NCBI GenBank assembly: GCA_030512295.1
Contig: JAULSR010000001.1
Coordinates: 1,922,001 to 1,986,000 of the forward strand
Direction: 5' to 3'
DNA from: Bombardia bombarda
Lineage: Eukaryota > Ascomycota > Sordariomycetes > Sordariales > Lasiosphaeriaceae
DNA length: 64,000 nt
This document shows, one piece after another, positions 13,992-25,491 of the stretch. Both the position numbers and the translations under genes were made by a program. The number at the start of each line of letters is the position of its first letter. Within the stretch, counting starts at the first letter, position 1. Under the pieces are notes generated by a model. That model saw only the letters and a program-made list of their open reading frames with translations, searched no databases and was not told the DNA's origin.

Positions 13992-16536
13992 ATGGTGGGC
14001 AAGTGATGGGTGAGCTGATTGGGGTAATGCGGACGGAATATATACGACGTGGTACTTTTTTTCACGTTGCATATTGGCGAGATCTCGCGGCTGTCGATTT
14101 TTTTCTGTGCCTGATTTCGCAGGCTTAATAATTTGGTATTTTGTCAAGTACCAGTTTAGCGGTTTCATTTCTGCTACTACCTACCTACCTCTCTATGTAC
14201 CCCTTCACGACGGCTGAAAGTTTTGACTTATTGGCGGCGCTGTTAGAGGAGGTATCTGAGAGAGTTTGGGTGTAGAGAAGGATCCAACCGTATCGTCATC
14301 ATTGTCTTTGTTATAGAGCTAGCCTAGGTAGTTATTTTTCGGGAATTATTTAGAGCCGAAATGAAAAGTTTGTGGTGTGGTTAGTATCGTTAGTATATTG
14401 TTTCGCCTGTGAAAGTCGTTTCATTCACCCACGCAAGCGTTTTATGTCCATCCTATGGAGGGAGACCAAGTCGGGATAGCAAGTTGGGATCAACACACCG
14501 GATGGTGATTTATTATATTGTTCGGTCTTGGGTAGGAACGTTGCGTTTTGCCGATCAGTGGTGTGACATGAGAGAGACATAGGTACTTGCGCTTATTATT
14601 TGCAGAGGGGTAGTGCATGCTGTCTGACGTAAAGCAGAGGAAAACGTGTCACTTAATGTATATTTATATATGCGTTCCATAAGCTACACGCGTAGAAATC
14701 AGCACCTGTGTGCAGTGCAGTGCGCGCGGGATTCAGAACCAAGCTTTCGGTGTGTGACGTCAACGGCGCGGTTTCAAGAGTTGAGGGAGAAAAAAAAAAA
14801 GGGCATTAGTACTAGTACTAGTACAATGTACACAGTGTAGGTATCCAAGTACATACATGCACATCACGTCAGTTTTTGTTTGATGGTTCGCACAGCGAGA
14901 GCGACAATTTTATGGATGGCCGTTTCTGGGAAAGTGAGGGGGGAATGGGGGATTTCAATGTGGGAAAACAAAGAATGTGATCAAAAGGGAAAAGGGGTGG
15001 GAGTTAGAAGTGCCTTGCCATGCTGCCCTTGCATGAAAGAAACTGAAAAGATGGTTCCTCTGATGTTTAAATGATGCCCGGTGAACCCTCTCGCTCCCCT
15101 AGCCAACCCCTCTCTCTGCATGTGTGAGGAGCGTCAAAGGTGCCTTGTTTTTTCTGTGTTATTTGAGTTGGTACATGGGGCGGGCCTGCATCAGAATCAT
15201 CACACTTGTACTCCCCCGTGGTGTAACTAAAAGGTGCGAAATATGTAATATGTGTCGCAGATCAGTACCTAGATGATCCCATGGACTGGGAGGTCAGGTA
15301 CATGCTGCTGCACGGTGTGAGCGGTTGAGAAACTGGCACGGGATTTGTATGGGAAAGGTACTTGTTGTATTGGTTGAGGCGGGATGTGTACATGCAGTAC
15401 AGTATGTAAGTGTGTGTGCGGACCGGCGCAACACAAGTGGGAACATGGGACCTGGGGAATGAGGGGGAAACTTGGAAGTTCGGTCGCCGTCCATCCCGTC
15501 GACCCACGCGCGCGCCTTTCCTGAGCGAGGGTACATGGTCCGCTTCGAGCAAGTCGGGCTGCTGTGAAAGAAGGTCCCGTATTCCGTATTTTTCTGCTGT
15601 CTAGCGTGATGGGATAGCCATGGCTTGGTGCTGTTTTAAAACATTTTAGATTGTATCCGGATGGCCAGTGTTTTTGCTTGCCAGTGCGCTTCATCGGTAC
15701 CTTGGGTACTTTACGCTCATGCAGTATTGTACAGTAATATCTGTGCTAAGTAGGACGTATCACCCCGCGAAAGGCTGCTCATCGGTTACTCTTTCATTTT
15801 ATGTTCCTGCCGCTGTTCCATGTTGTATCTTCGGGGGCCCGCCACAGAACTCAAAAATTACGTTTCCCATAGGAAATTAAGGCTGTGAGGAATTAGAAAC
15901 GACAGGAAATGCGGTTATAGGTGATTCTATTACGAATATCAACCCACTGGGCAGTAGAATACGTTCTTCTTGACCCATGTAGACCCGTCGTGCGTTACCC
16001 GACTAAACCCAGTGCGGTTTGGAGCTAGGTACACTCCCTTAACACAGTACATGCCTCCATACCTGGGTTGTTCGAATATTGCCGATTTTGGGTTCTTCGA
16101 TCCCCATTCCACCCGACAGCCACAGCAGCAATACCGACCACCGCACCACAGCACCACAGCACTACAGCACCACAGCACCAGCACCAGCACCGTCACTCCT
16201 GCAACAACCACCACAACCACCACCGCCACCACGACATTTACCAGCACCACTACAGACCAGTCAGGCGGCTGCTTTAGATGCAAATCCTGAACTTCGTCTT
16301 GGGAACGCTACCAGTGCCACTAGACCACTACGAAGTGTAGACCACGCCCTCCAGGCCCAGACGCTCCACATTCGTCTTCATAGTCCTTCTTCTAGTTCGA
16401 CTCGACGGCCTACAACCGACCTCTCTACCATGCGATACACGACGAGCGAAACATGACTTCCTCGATGACACCCTCCCGATGAGCCCGTGATCCTTAAGTG
16501 TGCGAGTGCCTAGGCAGGTACTAACATACGTTGACC
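13992..16536. other. Long upstream region of the histidine kinase gene
   Basis: The 2.5 kb between UGM and the kinase contains the UGM 3'-UTR and no supported gene. A short (CTAGTA)-type repeat lies near 14808-14825. A CAC/CAG-rich tract with open frames at about 16120-16260 sits just upstream of the kinase ATG. This tract is most likely leader, since stops separate it from the kinase frame. Confidence 0.5.
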
Positions 16537-19500
16537 ATGACGAAGACCACTATGACGAAGACTACCATGACGAAGACTACCATGACGAAGACGACTATGA
16601 CCATGGAGTCTGTCGCGGCGCCGCTGCCCGACGACCAGCAGCAGCTCGACCCCCCCGCGCGCATCTTTGAGCGCCTGCGCCAGATTGCTGGATATTCCTG
16701 GGACGACACCAAGGCGCCCTTCCACACGTCCTACGACAACTGGCACTTTTTCGGCACCAAGTTCGTCTCGCCCTTCAACTCGGGAACCAACGCGAGCACC
16801 ACCCCGGCGCCCATCTCGCCGCCACCATACCCTACCCCGACCCCTTCATCTCTGGCCCGCCTCACCAACTCGACAAATCGAACCTCGCCCGGGGACCGGG
16901 ACCGCCCGCCCGTCCCGTCCCCGCACAGCGAGACCGACAGCGACCGCTCGGCCACCTCCCCCTCGGGCGCGCAGCCGCAGTCCCACGCCGCCGCCGCCAC
17001 CCACCACGACAGTCCCGTTTTTGAGGAGCAGGTGGTGGCGAGAGTATCCACCCATGTGCTCCGCGAGGAAAGGTCCTTCCACATCGCCAAGAGCCTCGTG
17101 TTAAGCGCAGACCCAAAGGGAGACCACATCGCCAAGCCCCTGGACCTGATCCGGCTCGCTCCCCTGCCCGGCGACCGCGGCACCATCGTCGTCTCCATCT
17201 ATCTCTTTCCCGGCCCCAACCACATGTTCAAGTGTCTGAACCTGGGCCCGGCCTTCTACTTTGCCCGCAAGCACAACGACAGGTGGGAGGCGCGTCGCAA
17301 GGACAACCCCCGGCTGGACCCTCCCATCAGCCTGCAGCACTTTCTCGACTTCGCCATCGGCGCGACGCAGTGCCTCGAGATGATCCACAACACCCAAGGC
17401 ATCGTCCACGGCGAGATACGCGGCGACGCGTTCCACTACAACATCGGCTTGAATGAGGTCAAGCTGGTGACGTTCGGTTCGGGGCTGAGGTCGTTTGAGC
17501 ACGGGCTGACGAGCACGGGCTGGTCTGCGCTGTCAAAGGAGCTGGGCGCGAGGAACAAGCTGCAGTACATCAGTCCGGAGCAGACGGGCCGCATGCCTGC
17601 TGAGCCAGACACCCGTACTGATATTTACTCTCTCGGGGTCCTGTTTTGGACTCTCTTGACGCAGCAGCCCGTCTTTCAGGGGGAGACCCCACTCGACATT
17701 GTTCAGGGCGTGCTCGGTCGGCGGATACCGAATGTTTCGGCGATTCGAATGGATATCCCGGATGTGATCGGGCGTATTATACAGAAATGCACGTCTAAAA
17801 ATATTGGAGACAGGTACTACTCGGCCAAGGGCCTTCGGTACGATCTGGCCAAGGTCCAGCAGATGCTTAGCGACGGCGACTGGGGGGACTTGAAGGACTG
17901 GCAGATCGCTTCGAGGGACGTCTCCTCGTTCTTCATGCTGCCGACAATGATGATTGGCCGGGAGCGTGAAAAGGCCACTCTCCTCAAGGTCATTAACAGG
18001 GTGGCTAAGCGCCATTCTGTTGGCCAAAAGGGGGGATCAGGTTGGTCTGATGCCTCGAGCATGTTGTATGAGCCTGCCGACGGTGCTGAAGGCTCCAGCG
18101 AGGGTGCGAGCTCTACCGAGGGGTTGAACCGCCACAGCGTATATTCGGAAACAACAACAACAAGGAACAGCACACACACTCCTATACTAGGGGCTGATTC
18201 CGCGACCATCTCGGGGGAAACGATTTCCTCGGGCAACTCAACTTTATCGGGAGGCGTTCGGCAGCCTCGCCCATGGGATCGCCATCACAGCGTTTCGTTT
18301 GAGACCTCGAGCGTTACTGATAGCAACGGGGCTGAACCTTCACGGCACAGCGCGGGAGCCAGTCTCGATGCAAGTTCAAGCTTATCACGACAGCTCGGCT
18401 CCGCAAAGTTTCGAAGGCAGGGGTACTGCGAGATTGTGACGATCGAGGGAACAGGCGGTCTCGGGAAGAGCTACCTTGTTCAGTCTATTCTGGCAGATGC
18501 ACGGAGAAGAGGTTACTGCGCCACAGCCAAGTTCGACACAGCGCGAAGAACGGCGTTTGGCCCCCTGTTGAAGCTGTTGTCTTCTTTGTTTCGTCAGGTA
18601 TGGGGTGAGAGAAATACCGAGACCCCTTTCCACCAAGCGTTGAAGCAACACGTTCGACCGGTGTGGCCTATGCTACACAAGGTCTTGGGCTTGCCCGAAT
18701 TCCTTTTAGGGCCCGTTGAAGGGCCGGCGTCCACACGCTCCTCTTCTTCGTCCAACTCTCTGCTTACACAAGGGAGCATAAAGAGGCGGGGGTCCTCTCC
18801 GGATATCCGGGGTCACCCTTCCCTTCGCAGCTCTTCCAAGTTATCGTCGGTAAGCTCGCATGACTTTCTCAGGGCGGGCACTTCGACCAAGACTATCCGG
18901 CTCATGAACACCTTTCTGGACGTACTGAGGATGTTCACCCATTACAAGTTTATCTGCTTTTGTCTCGATGATTTGCATTTCGCAGATGATGAGTCGCTGG
19001 ATCTCATCACGCAGATCATCAGTGCAAGGCTCAAAATGGTTATTATTATTACATATCGTCCTGAGGAGCTGGCTCCTGAGCACGTCCGGAAGATTATCAG
19101 TCCGCCAAAGTCCGAAGATTCGTCAAAAAATGGCCGCCCAACCACCACGAAAATTACCCTAACACCGCTGAGCGAGGAGGATATCGTACAGTATGTAGCG
19201 GCGACGCTGTGCTTACCAAAGGAGGATGTCCTGCCGCTGGCCCTGGTCATTCAGTCCAAGACGGCGGGTAATCCATTTTATATGCGAGAAATGCTTAACG
19301 CAGGACATCGGAAAAAGTGCATCTGGTATGACTACCTTGCTGGACACTGGAAGTACGATCTGGACAAGCTGTTCGATCAGTTTCAGGGAGAACAGGACTA
19401 TGACGTCTTGGACACGGCGTTTATCACTCGCCGCCTGAGCGAGCTACCCCCGGCCTCGAGATCGATCCTTGCCTGGGCTGCGCTGCTCGGGCAAACGTTT

Positions 19501-22500
19501 TCTTTTGACCTTATTTGCAAGCTGATGGATGGGGAATTCCATTATCACGATGAGGAATGCTGTCCGGATCCACATACAGAGCACGCCCTCACTCTGACCT
19601 CGCAAGAAGACGCCGTTGTCGGACTGGAAGCAGCCATCCAGGCCTGTATCATTGTACCGGGTGACAGAGACGATAGGTTCCGCTTTGTCCACGATAGGTA
19701 TATACAGGCGGCATCGGCGTTGAAGGAGTGCAACGCTCGGAAGATGCATTTTGTTATTGCACAGACTCTGCTCAAGCACTACGCTACCGACCCGACCTCG
19801 ACCGACAACACGGCCTCGCACATCTGCGAGTCGGTGAATATAATCAGGAAGCAGGTCTCGGAGCGGCGGCCGTACCGGAAACTGCTGTTTGACTGTGCGC
19901 GAGAGGCGACTGTCAGCGGTGCGAGACCGACAGCGGCGAAATATTACAGCAATGCCGTTGCGTTGCTGCAGTCGGATCCCTGGGATGATGGTGCCGAGGA
20001 TGTGTTCTACGACGAAACGATTCAGCTCTATCTCCGGGCGGCAGAGTGCTATCTGTATATGGGCCATCATAGCGCGGCAAATGTGCTTCTACAGACAATA
20101 TTTGGTCGTGCGCGGACCGCTCTGGACAAGGCGCCTGCTTGGGTGCTGCAGTCGAGAATGTTTGCGCAGAGCGGGGACTCGAAGCAAGCGCTGGACTCGC
20201 TGAGGCAGTGTCTGAAAGCTCTGGATGTTGATATCGACGAGCACCCCACGTTTGAGCAGTGTGACAAGCGGTTTGAGAACCTGTCGGTGAGGATACAGAC
20301 GATGGACCGGAATGAGCTTCTCAATCCGCCGGGCTCGGGGGAGTTGAGTTTGTCGTCGTTGGGGGCGGTGCTGGCTGAGACGACGAGCGCCGGATGGTGG
20401 ACCGACTGCCTCAGCTTTTATCAGCTCGCCTTGCTCATGGTAGAGACGCACCTGAATAGGGGGTCGTATCCCCAGTCTGGCCTGGCGTTCCTCCACCTGG
20501 CGATTGTGGCGCTCTCTCGGTTCAACATGATTCAATTCGCCACGGACCTGGGCGGCATGTCTCTGGAGCTGTTAGAGAAGTATAGGGATCCGTCTTCGAT
20601 GGCTCGGGGCTTCATGATTTACGCGAACTACGTAGGACATGTGCAGTACCCGATAGGAGCTACGATGAACCAGCTGGAGAGCACGATCGATTATGCGGCT
20701 GCTGCTGGGGACAGGATATCTACCATTCTTGCCTTTGGACTTTGTGCGCAGCTGAGGTTCTTTGCCGGCGAGAACTGTGCCGACCTGGAGGCGTTTTGCC
20801 AGTATGGCTGCGAGGAGATTCCGAACTGGCATCTGGACACGCGGGGTGGCACACACCTCATTGCTGTTCGGCAGGTCTGCCGCTCTCTGCAGGGCAAGAC
20901 ACGGGCGTCGAACCCGCTCGAGGTCATGAGCGATGACCAGCACAACGCGACAACGTACAAGACTTGGCTGCGGGCCAGCACGAATAACGGCGGCAGGTCG
21001 TTGCTGTTTTACGAGACGTTGGAAATTGTGCCGCTCTTCTTGTACGGCCATTACCAGCGAGCGATGGAGATTGGAAAGGCGTGTTGCGAGAACCTGCAGC
21101 TGATATGGTCGTCGCGGAACTCGAGGCTGGTGATGCTGTTCCACGGCCTGTCGCTCGCCGGCGTGGTCCTCCGGCAGCAGCAGGATCCCAGGCCGCGGGC
21201 GGACGACTTCAAGATCCAGGTCGAGGAGACGGTGGGGCAGATTGAGGAGCTCAACAAGAAGATCAAGGACTGGCAGCTCATTAACAATGTCAACTACCTC
21301 TCCTGGTCCAAGCTTCTTGATGCTTCCATCTCGGAGATACGCGGTGACCATGGCACGGCCATCCAGCAGTATGAGGAGGCGCTGGACCATGCCTCGGAGC
21401 ACAACTTTATCTTTGAGGAAGCGCTGGGAAACTACCTCATGGCCAACATCTTTATCAGGAACGCGGCGAGACGCTCTGCCCGGTCGGCCCTGCGCGATGC
21501 TATAGGTCTGTATCGCCAGTTTGGCGCCACGGGCATTGCCGACCGCATCGAGTCGGAGCACAGTCTGCTGTTGCACGGCCCTGTGCGGAATCACCGCACT
21601 GCCGAGGCTGGCGTGCAGACGGACTTTGCTGGCGATGCCGCGCCTGTGCAGTACCGGTCGGTGGACAACGAAGGGGTGGAGGAGGCGTCGGAGAGCAACC
21701 AGGCCGCGGTGGCGGCGCTCAAGGGGGAGCGCATGTCGGCGTGGAGGGGCTCGACGCAGCCCGAGGTTGGGGTGGGTCTGCCTGCGCTCGATATGATCGA
21801 CCTGCACGCGATCCTCGTGTCTTCGCAGGTCATCTCGTCGGTCCTGCGGGTGGACGAGCTGCTCAAGACCATGTGCGACGTGATCCTGCAGACGTGCAGC
21901 GGGTCCGCGACGCTGGCGGCGATCGTGGTCAAGGACGAGGGCGGTGCGGATTGGTGTGTCGCTGCCAGCGGTGATCCGGAGAAGGGCGCCGAGGCGCATA
22001 TCCCGGGGATTCCGCTGAGCGGGACGAATATTGTCGCGGAGAATGTGATATTGTACTGCACGCGGTTTCGCGAGGTTGTTTTCCTCCGGGATCTGGTGAG
22101 TGACGAGAGGTTTGGGAATGTGAGCGAGAGCTGGCTGCGCAAGAATCCGATGAGCAAGGCGGTAATTGCGATTCCTATCTCTCATGGGTCGAAGCCGCTG
22201 CTTGGGGTGGTGTATCTTGAGGGGGTGCCGGGGGCGTTTACGGATCGCAATGTCACGGTGCTGCAGCTTCTGGTGAACCAGATTGGTATTAGCTACTCGA
22301 ATGCGCTGGCGATGAAGGCGGTCGAGAAGGTATCGGCGGAGAATGTGTCAATGGTGGCGCTGCAGAAGCGTGCGCTGGCCAAGGCGATCGAGGCGGAGAC
22401 CAAGGCTAAAAATGCAGAGGCCAAGGCGATTCGCAATGTGAAGCTTGCTGAGGAGGCGGCCAAGGCCAAGGGGATATTTCTTGCGAATGTCTCGCACGAG

Positions 22501-24417
22501 CTGCGCACGCCTTTGAATGGGGTTATTGGGAACTCGGAGCTTCTCAGGGACAGTGGCCTCAATAAGGAGCAGCTTGAGATGGCGGACTCTATTAGGGTCT
22601 CGGCGGACTTGCTGTTGACGGTTATTAACGATATCCTGGACTTTTCAAGGATGGAGGCGGACAAGATGAAGCTTTATATTATTGCCTTCAACCCCGAGGA
22701 GATGGTGCGCGAGGTTGTTCGGGCAGCGTCGTACAGCAACAGGGAGAAGACGTCGAAGAAGAACGTCAGGATTATACAGGATATCAACTTGCCTCCGATG
22801 CTGATCTATGGAGACCCCATCCGTCTTCATCAGGTTCTTGGCAATTTGATTGGAAATAGTCTGAAGTTTACTGAGGATGGCTCAATCACGATTGGGGCCA
22901 GGGTTGACTCGGAGACTCAAGACAGGGCGACATTGACGTTTTGGGTCAGAGATACTGGGATTGGGATTTCATCCCAACAACTGGAAAAGCTTTTCCAGCC
23001 CTTTAGCCAAGCCGACGCGAGCACAGCCAGGAAATACGGCGGAAGCGGGCTCGGCCTTAGTATCTGCAAGTCACTGATCGAGACGACGATGAAGGGCAAG
23101 ATTCAGCTGGATAGTCAGGAGAATGTTGGGACGACTGCTTGGTTCACCGTCACGTTTGACAAGGCCAAGCCCGAGGTGGTGGCTGGAGCCGTGCAGAGTC
23201 TGCCTCCCGTATCGCCGGATTCTCAGGGACGGGCGACTGCCGCGTCTGCTGTTCTCACGACCAAGGAGCCTCCGCCGAGGCCATATGTCGACCTCACGCA
23301 CATTCCCAGGGACCAGCTGCGGATATGCATTGCAGAAGACAATGCCATCAATGCCAAGATCGCCATGCAATACATGCAGCGTCTGGGATACCAGAATGTC
23401 GACACATATGACAATGGCCAAAAGGCGGTCGAGGGCCTCCGTGAGAAAGCCAGACAAGGGGTCCCGTACCACATCATCCTGATGGACGTGCAGATGCCTG
23501 TCCTGGACGGATACGAGGCGACCAAGCTGCTGCGGAACGACCCCATAGAGACGGTCCGCAACGTCTTGGTCATCGCCATGACGGCGTCGGCGATCCAGGG
23601 AGATCGCGAAAAGTGCCTGGCGGCCGGCATGAACGACTATCTCGCCAAGCCGGTACGATCCGAGCTGCTGAAGAAGAAGCTGGACACGTATCTGGGCGCC
23701 CAGGTCACGCCGCTCGATCTTCCGCCGTCGAACCGCGGCACCGCGCTGACGCAGCCGCCAAAGCATGTTTATCACCAGGTTGCTCAGTTTTCAGACAAGA
23801 TGGCCAGTCCGGCTGCGGGTGTGGCTGCTGTTGTGGAGGGGGGTGAGGTTGCGTCTGCGTTGGCTTCTGCTGTGGCCACGTCTGCTGCAACACTCGGTAA
23901 GACCAATGGTACCACTACCAATCATAATCATCCTGGTGTTACTGTTGCGGGGCGAGATCACAAGAATAATAACACTCCCGCGAACAGCAATCACAACCAG
24001 CAGCAGCAACAGCACGCAACAGACGGCGTCGTGATCATTCCGAATAGAAGGTCGTCGATCGTTGCTGAGACGATGACAACGACGACTACGGTATTGATGG
24101 ATGAGGTGCCGAAGCGGTTGCCTAAGAAGCTGGTGAAGAGCCGGAATTATAGCGATGTCAATGCTGCTGTTCATAACAACCACAATCACAACCCCCACGT
24201 GGAGAAGGCTCCTCCTCCCCCCAAGACTGCTGCCGGTGTGCTGCAGAAGAAGAGTAACTCGTCGTCTCGACAGAATAGTATACCGGTGGCGGTGGCGGTG
24301 GATGGTGGTAATATCACGGGTGCTGTTCGGGCTGGGACGGCTGGGATGGAGAATAATATTCCACCATCTGCTGGGTCGATCAAGTCTTCTGGGGGTGATG
24401 AGGGGGTTGATAGCTGA
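16537..24417 (+). CDS. Group X hybrid histidine kinase (pseudokinase-AAA-GAF-HisKA-HATPase-REC)
   Basis: A single 7.9-kb exon encodes 2,626 residues from the ATG at 16537. Order: a Ser/Thr-kinase-like domain (about 175-435) with degenerate motifs (HGEIRGD at 291 where HRDLK is expected, TFG at 312 for DFG); an AAA/P-loop ATPase with Walker A GTGGLGKS (638-645) and Asp-Asp at 811-812; a long helical region; GAF (about 1765-1915); coiled coil; HisKA with the phospho-acceptor His1987 in VSHELRTPLNG; HATPase with Asn2107, DTGIGIS and GGSGLGLSI; and a receiver with Asp2317 in LMDVQMP. A 240-residue Asn/His/Gln-rich tail follows. This layout is that of Candida Chk1 and fission-yeast Mak2/Mak3, which feed the Ypd1-type phosphorelay in stress sensing. 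The N-terminus is four copies of MTKTT. The ATG at 16603 (MESVAAPLPDD) is an alternative start. Confidence 0.95.
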   Translation: MTKTTMTKTTMTKTTMTKTTMTMESVAAPLPDDQQQLDPPARIFERLRQIAGYSWDDTKAPFHTSYDNWHFFGTKFVSPFNSGTNASTTPAPISPPPYPTPTPSSLARLTNSTNRTSPGDRDRPPVPSPHSETDSDRSATSPSGAQPQSHAAAATHHDSPVFEEQVVARVSTHVLREERSFHIAKSLVLSADPKGDHIAKPLDLIRLAPLPGDRGTIVVSIYLFPGPNHMFKCLNLGPAFYFARKHNDRWEARRKDNPRLDPPISLQHFLDFAIGATQCLEMIHNTQGIVHGEIRGDAFHYNIGLNEVKLVTFGSGLRSFEHGLTSTGWSALSKELGARNKLQYISPEQTGRMPAEPDTRTDIYSLGVLFWTLLTQQPVFQGETPLDIVQGVLGRRIPNVSAIRMDIPDVIGRIIQKCTSKNIGDRYYSAKGLRYDLAKVQQMLSDGDWGDLKDWQIASRDVSSFFMLPTMMIGREREKATLLKVINRVAKRHSVGQKGGSGWSDASSMLYEPADGAEGSSEGASSTEGLNRHSVYSETTTTRNSTHTPILGADSATISGETISSGNSTLSGGVRQPRPWDRHHSVSFETSSVTDSNGAEPSRHSAGASLDASSSLSRQLGSAKFRRQGYCEIVTIEGTGGLGKSYLVQSILADARRRGYCATAKFDTARRTAFGPLLKLLSSLFRQVWGERNTETPFHQALKQHVRPVWPMLHKVLGLPEFLLGPVEGPASTRSSSSSNSLLTQGSIKRRGSSPDIRGHPSLRSSSKLSSVSSHDFLRAGTSTKTIRLMNTFLDVLRMFTHYKFICFCLDDLHFADDESLDLITQIISARLKMVIIITYRPEELAPEHVRKIISPPKSEDSSKNGRPTTTKITLTPLSEEDIVQYVAATLCLPKEDVLPLALVIQSKTAGNPFYMREMLNAGHRKKCIWYDYLAGHWKYDLDKLFDQFQGEQDYDVLDTAFITRRLSELPPASRSILAWAALLGQTFSFDLICKLMDGEFHYHDEECCPDPHTEHALTLTSQEDAVVGLEAAIQACIIVPGDRDDRFRFVHDRYIQAASALKECNARKMHFVIAQTLLKHYATDPTSTDNTASHICESVNIIRKQVSERRPYRKLLFDCAREATVSGARPTAAKYYSNAVALLQSDPWDDGAEDVFYDETIQLYLRAAECYLYMGHHSAANVLLQTIFGRARTALDKAPAWVLQSRMFAQSGDSKQALDSLRQCLKALDVDIDEHPTFEQCDKRFENLSVRIQTMDRNELLNPPGSGELSLSSLGAVLAETTSAGWWTDCLSFYQLALLMVETHLNRGSYPQSGLAFLHLAIVALSRFNMIQFATDLGGMSLELLEKYRDPSSMARGFMIYANYVGHVQYPIGATMNQLESTIDYAAAAGDRISTILAFGLCAQLRFFAGENCADLEAFCQYGCEEIPNWHLDTRGGTHLIAVRQVCRSLQGKTRASNPLEVMSDDQHNATTYKTWLRASTNNGGRSLLFYETLEIVPLFLYGHYQRAMEIGKACCENLQLIWSSRNSRLVMLFHGLSLAGVVLRQQQDPRPRADDFKIQVEETVGQIEELNKKIKDWQLINNVNYLSWSKLLDASISEIRGDHGTAIQQYEEALDHASEHNFIFEEALGNYLMANIFIRNAARRSARSALRDAIGLYRQFGATGIADRIESEHSLLLHGPVRNHRTAEAGVQTDFAGDAAPVQYRSVDNEGVEEASESNQAAVAALKGERMSAWRGSTQPEVGVGLPALDMIDLHAILVSSQVISSVLRVDELLKTMCDVILQTCSGSATLAAIVVKDEGGADWCVAASGDPEKGAEAHIPGIPLSGTNIVAENVILYCTRFREVVFLRDLVSDERFGNVSESWLRKNPMSKAVIAIPISHGSKPLLGVVYLEGVPGAFTDRNVTVLQLLVNQIGISYSNALAMKAVEKVSAENVSMVALQKRALAKAIEAETKAKNAEAKAIRNVKLAEEAAKAKGIFLANVSHELRTPLNGVIGNSELLRDSGLNKEQLEMADSIRVSADLLLTVINDILDFSRMEADKMKLYIIAFNPEEMVREVVRAASYSNREKTSKKNVRIIQDINLPPMLIYGDPIRLHQVLGNLIGNSLKFTEDGSITIGARVDSETQDRATLTFWVRDTGIGISSQQLEKLFQPFSQADASTARKYGGSGLGLSICKSLIETTMKGKIQLDSQENVGTTAWFTVTFDKAKPEVVAGAVQSLPPVSPDSQGRATAASAVLTTKEPPPRPYVDLTHIPRDQLRICIAEDNAINAKIAMQYMQRLGYQNVDTYDNGQKAVEGLREKARQGVPYHIILMDVQMPVLDGYEATKLLRNDPIETVRNVLVIAMTASAIQGDREKCLAAGMNDYLAKPVRSELLKKKLDTYLGAQVTPLDLPPSNRGTALTQPPKHVYHQVAQFSDKMASPAAGVAAVVEGGEVASALASAVATSAATLGKTNGTTTNHNHPGVTVAGRDHKNNNTPANSNHNQQQQQHATDGVVIIPNRRSSIVAETMTTTTTVLMDEVPKRLPKKLVKSRNYSDVNAAVHNNHNHNPHVEKAPPPPKTAAGVLQKKSNSSSRQNSIPVAVAVDGGNITGAVRAGTAGMENNIPPSAGSIKSSGGDEGVDS

Positions 24418-25419
24418 GCGAGCTCTCCTCGGTCATTGCATATTCGATTTCGTTCTTCTCCCCTCTACCTTTTATGGTGTTTCTTCTATCTCTTCTTGCT
24501 ACTTTCTGTTTGCGTAGATACCTTTTTGAGAAGTGCCCAATGTTTATGTGTTTACGCGAGTCGGTCGGTCGGTTTTATCTGCCAGACTTGGACTCAAGTC
24601 AAGAAGGGGAAGGGGAGTACGAGAAAGATAGGAGGACAAGCCAGCCAGACACGCACCTATAAGCATAAAATTATATACAGACGCTCGAGAAAGACAAACG
24701 GCCGACCGGGTTTGGGGTCAGCGCGAGTTTGAGTTTAAAAACCGGCATCATACACACACACACACACACTTACTTCTCTGGGTATTGATCAAACGTCGTT
24801 TTTCTGGGATGTGGATGGGCGGCGGCGCCGGCGGCGGACTGACCTGCATATTTGGGGTTGGGATTAAGGCCTTCTTCTTTTTTTCTCTTCTGTTTTTTTT
24901 CGTTTTTTTCGTGTGTTGTTTTTACAAGCATTATCTTCTTTTTTTTTGTTGTTTCACACGCACGCGCGCGCGCGCGCACACTTCGTATTACAGCATAGCA
25001 TACCACTCTCACACACACACGCACACATATGGGCCATTATTTATATCCGGTACGCATGTTCTAGCATGCAGGGAAACGGAAACTTTTTAAGGGAAGGAAG
25101 GGGGAGCGAGGGGAAATGAACCAAATGGGCAACGGTAATGGCATATAAATGAATCGAAGATAAAAATTATTACTTCCTTGGTACTTATTTGCCTGTGTGC
25201 CTATTTCAGTGCTTGTTTTGGCTGTGAAATGTGCGCTGTGCGCTGTGCTTGCTCTTCTACAAAAGAACGAAGGGGACCAATGTGTTATGGAAAGGGGAGG
25301 CCCCACTCTTCTCCGCTAACACAAAGGGGGGGAAAAATCCTCACCAATGCATGTTCCCCACCTACCCAACTACCCACATAATCTGCAATAAACCGAGCAT
25401 CTTACATCAAGCATAACAC
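24418..25419. other. Region between the histidine kinase stop and tRNA-Arg, with dinucleotide repeats
   Basis: Probably the kinase 3'-UTR. It has an (AC)9 run at 24752-24769, many T-rich tracts, and an alternating CA/CG purine-pyrimidine tract at about 24956-24983. No gene is supported. Confidence 0.5.
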
Positions 25420-25491
25420 GGTCCGCTGGCTCAATGGCAGAGCGTCTGACTACGAATCAGGAGGTTCCAGGTTCGACCCCTGGGTGGATCG
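25420..25491 (+). tRNA. tRNA-Arg(ACG)
   Basis: A full cloverleaf is readable with no intron. The acceptor stem is GGTCCGC pairing with GTGGATC (two G-U pairs), with G as discriminator. The D arm is GCTC/GAGC. The anticodon stem is TCTGA/TCAGG with loop CTACGAA, giving anticodon ACG. The T arm is CCAGG-TTCGACC-CCTGG. A T-run four bases downstream (25496-25500) fits a Pol III terminator. Confidence 0.95.

Noticed and set aside
20572..22185. 537-codon open frame antisense to the histidine kinase
   Set aside because: It lies wholly opposite conserved kinase coding sequence, is Arg/Leu/His-rich with no motif, and is explained by GC-rich codon use of the sense gene.
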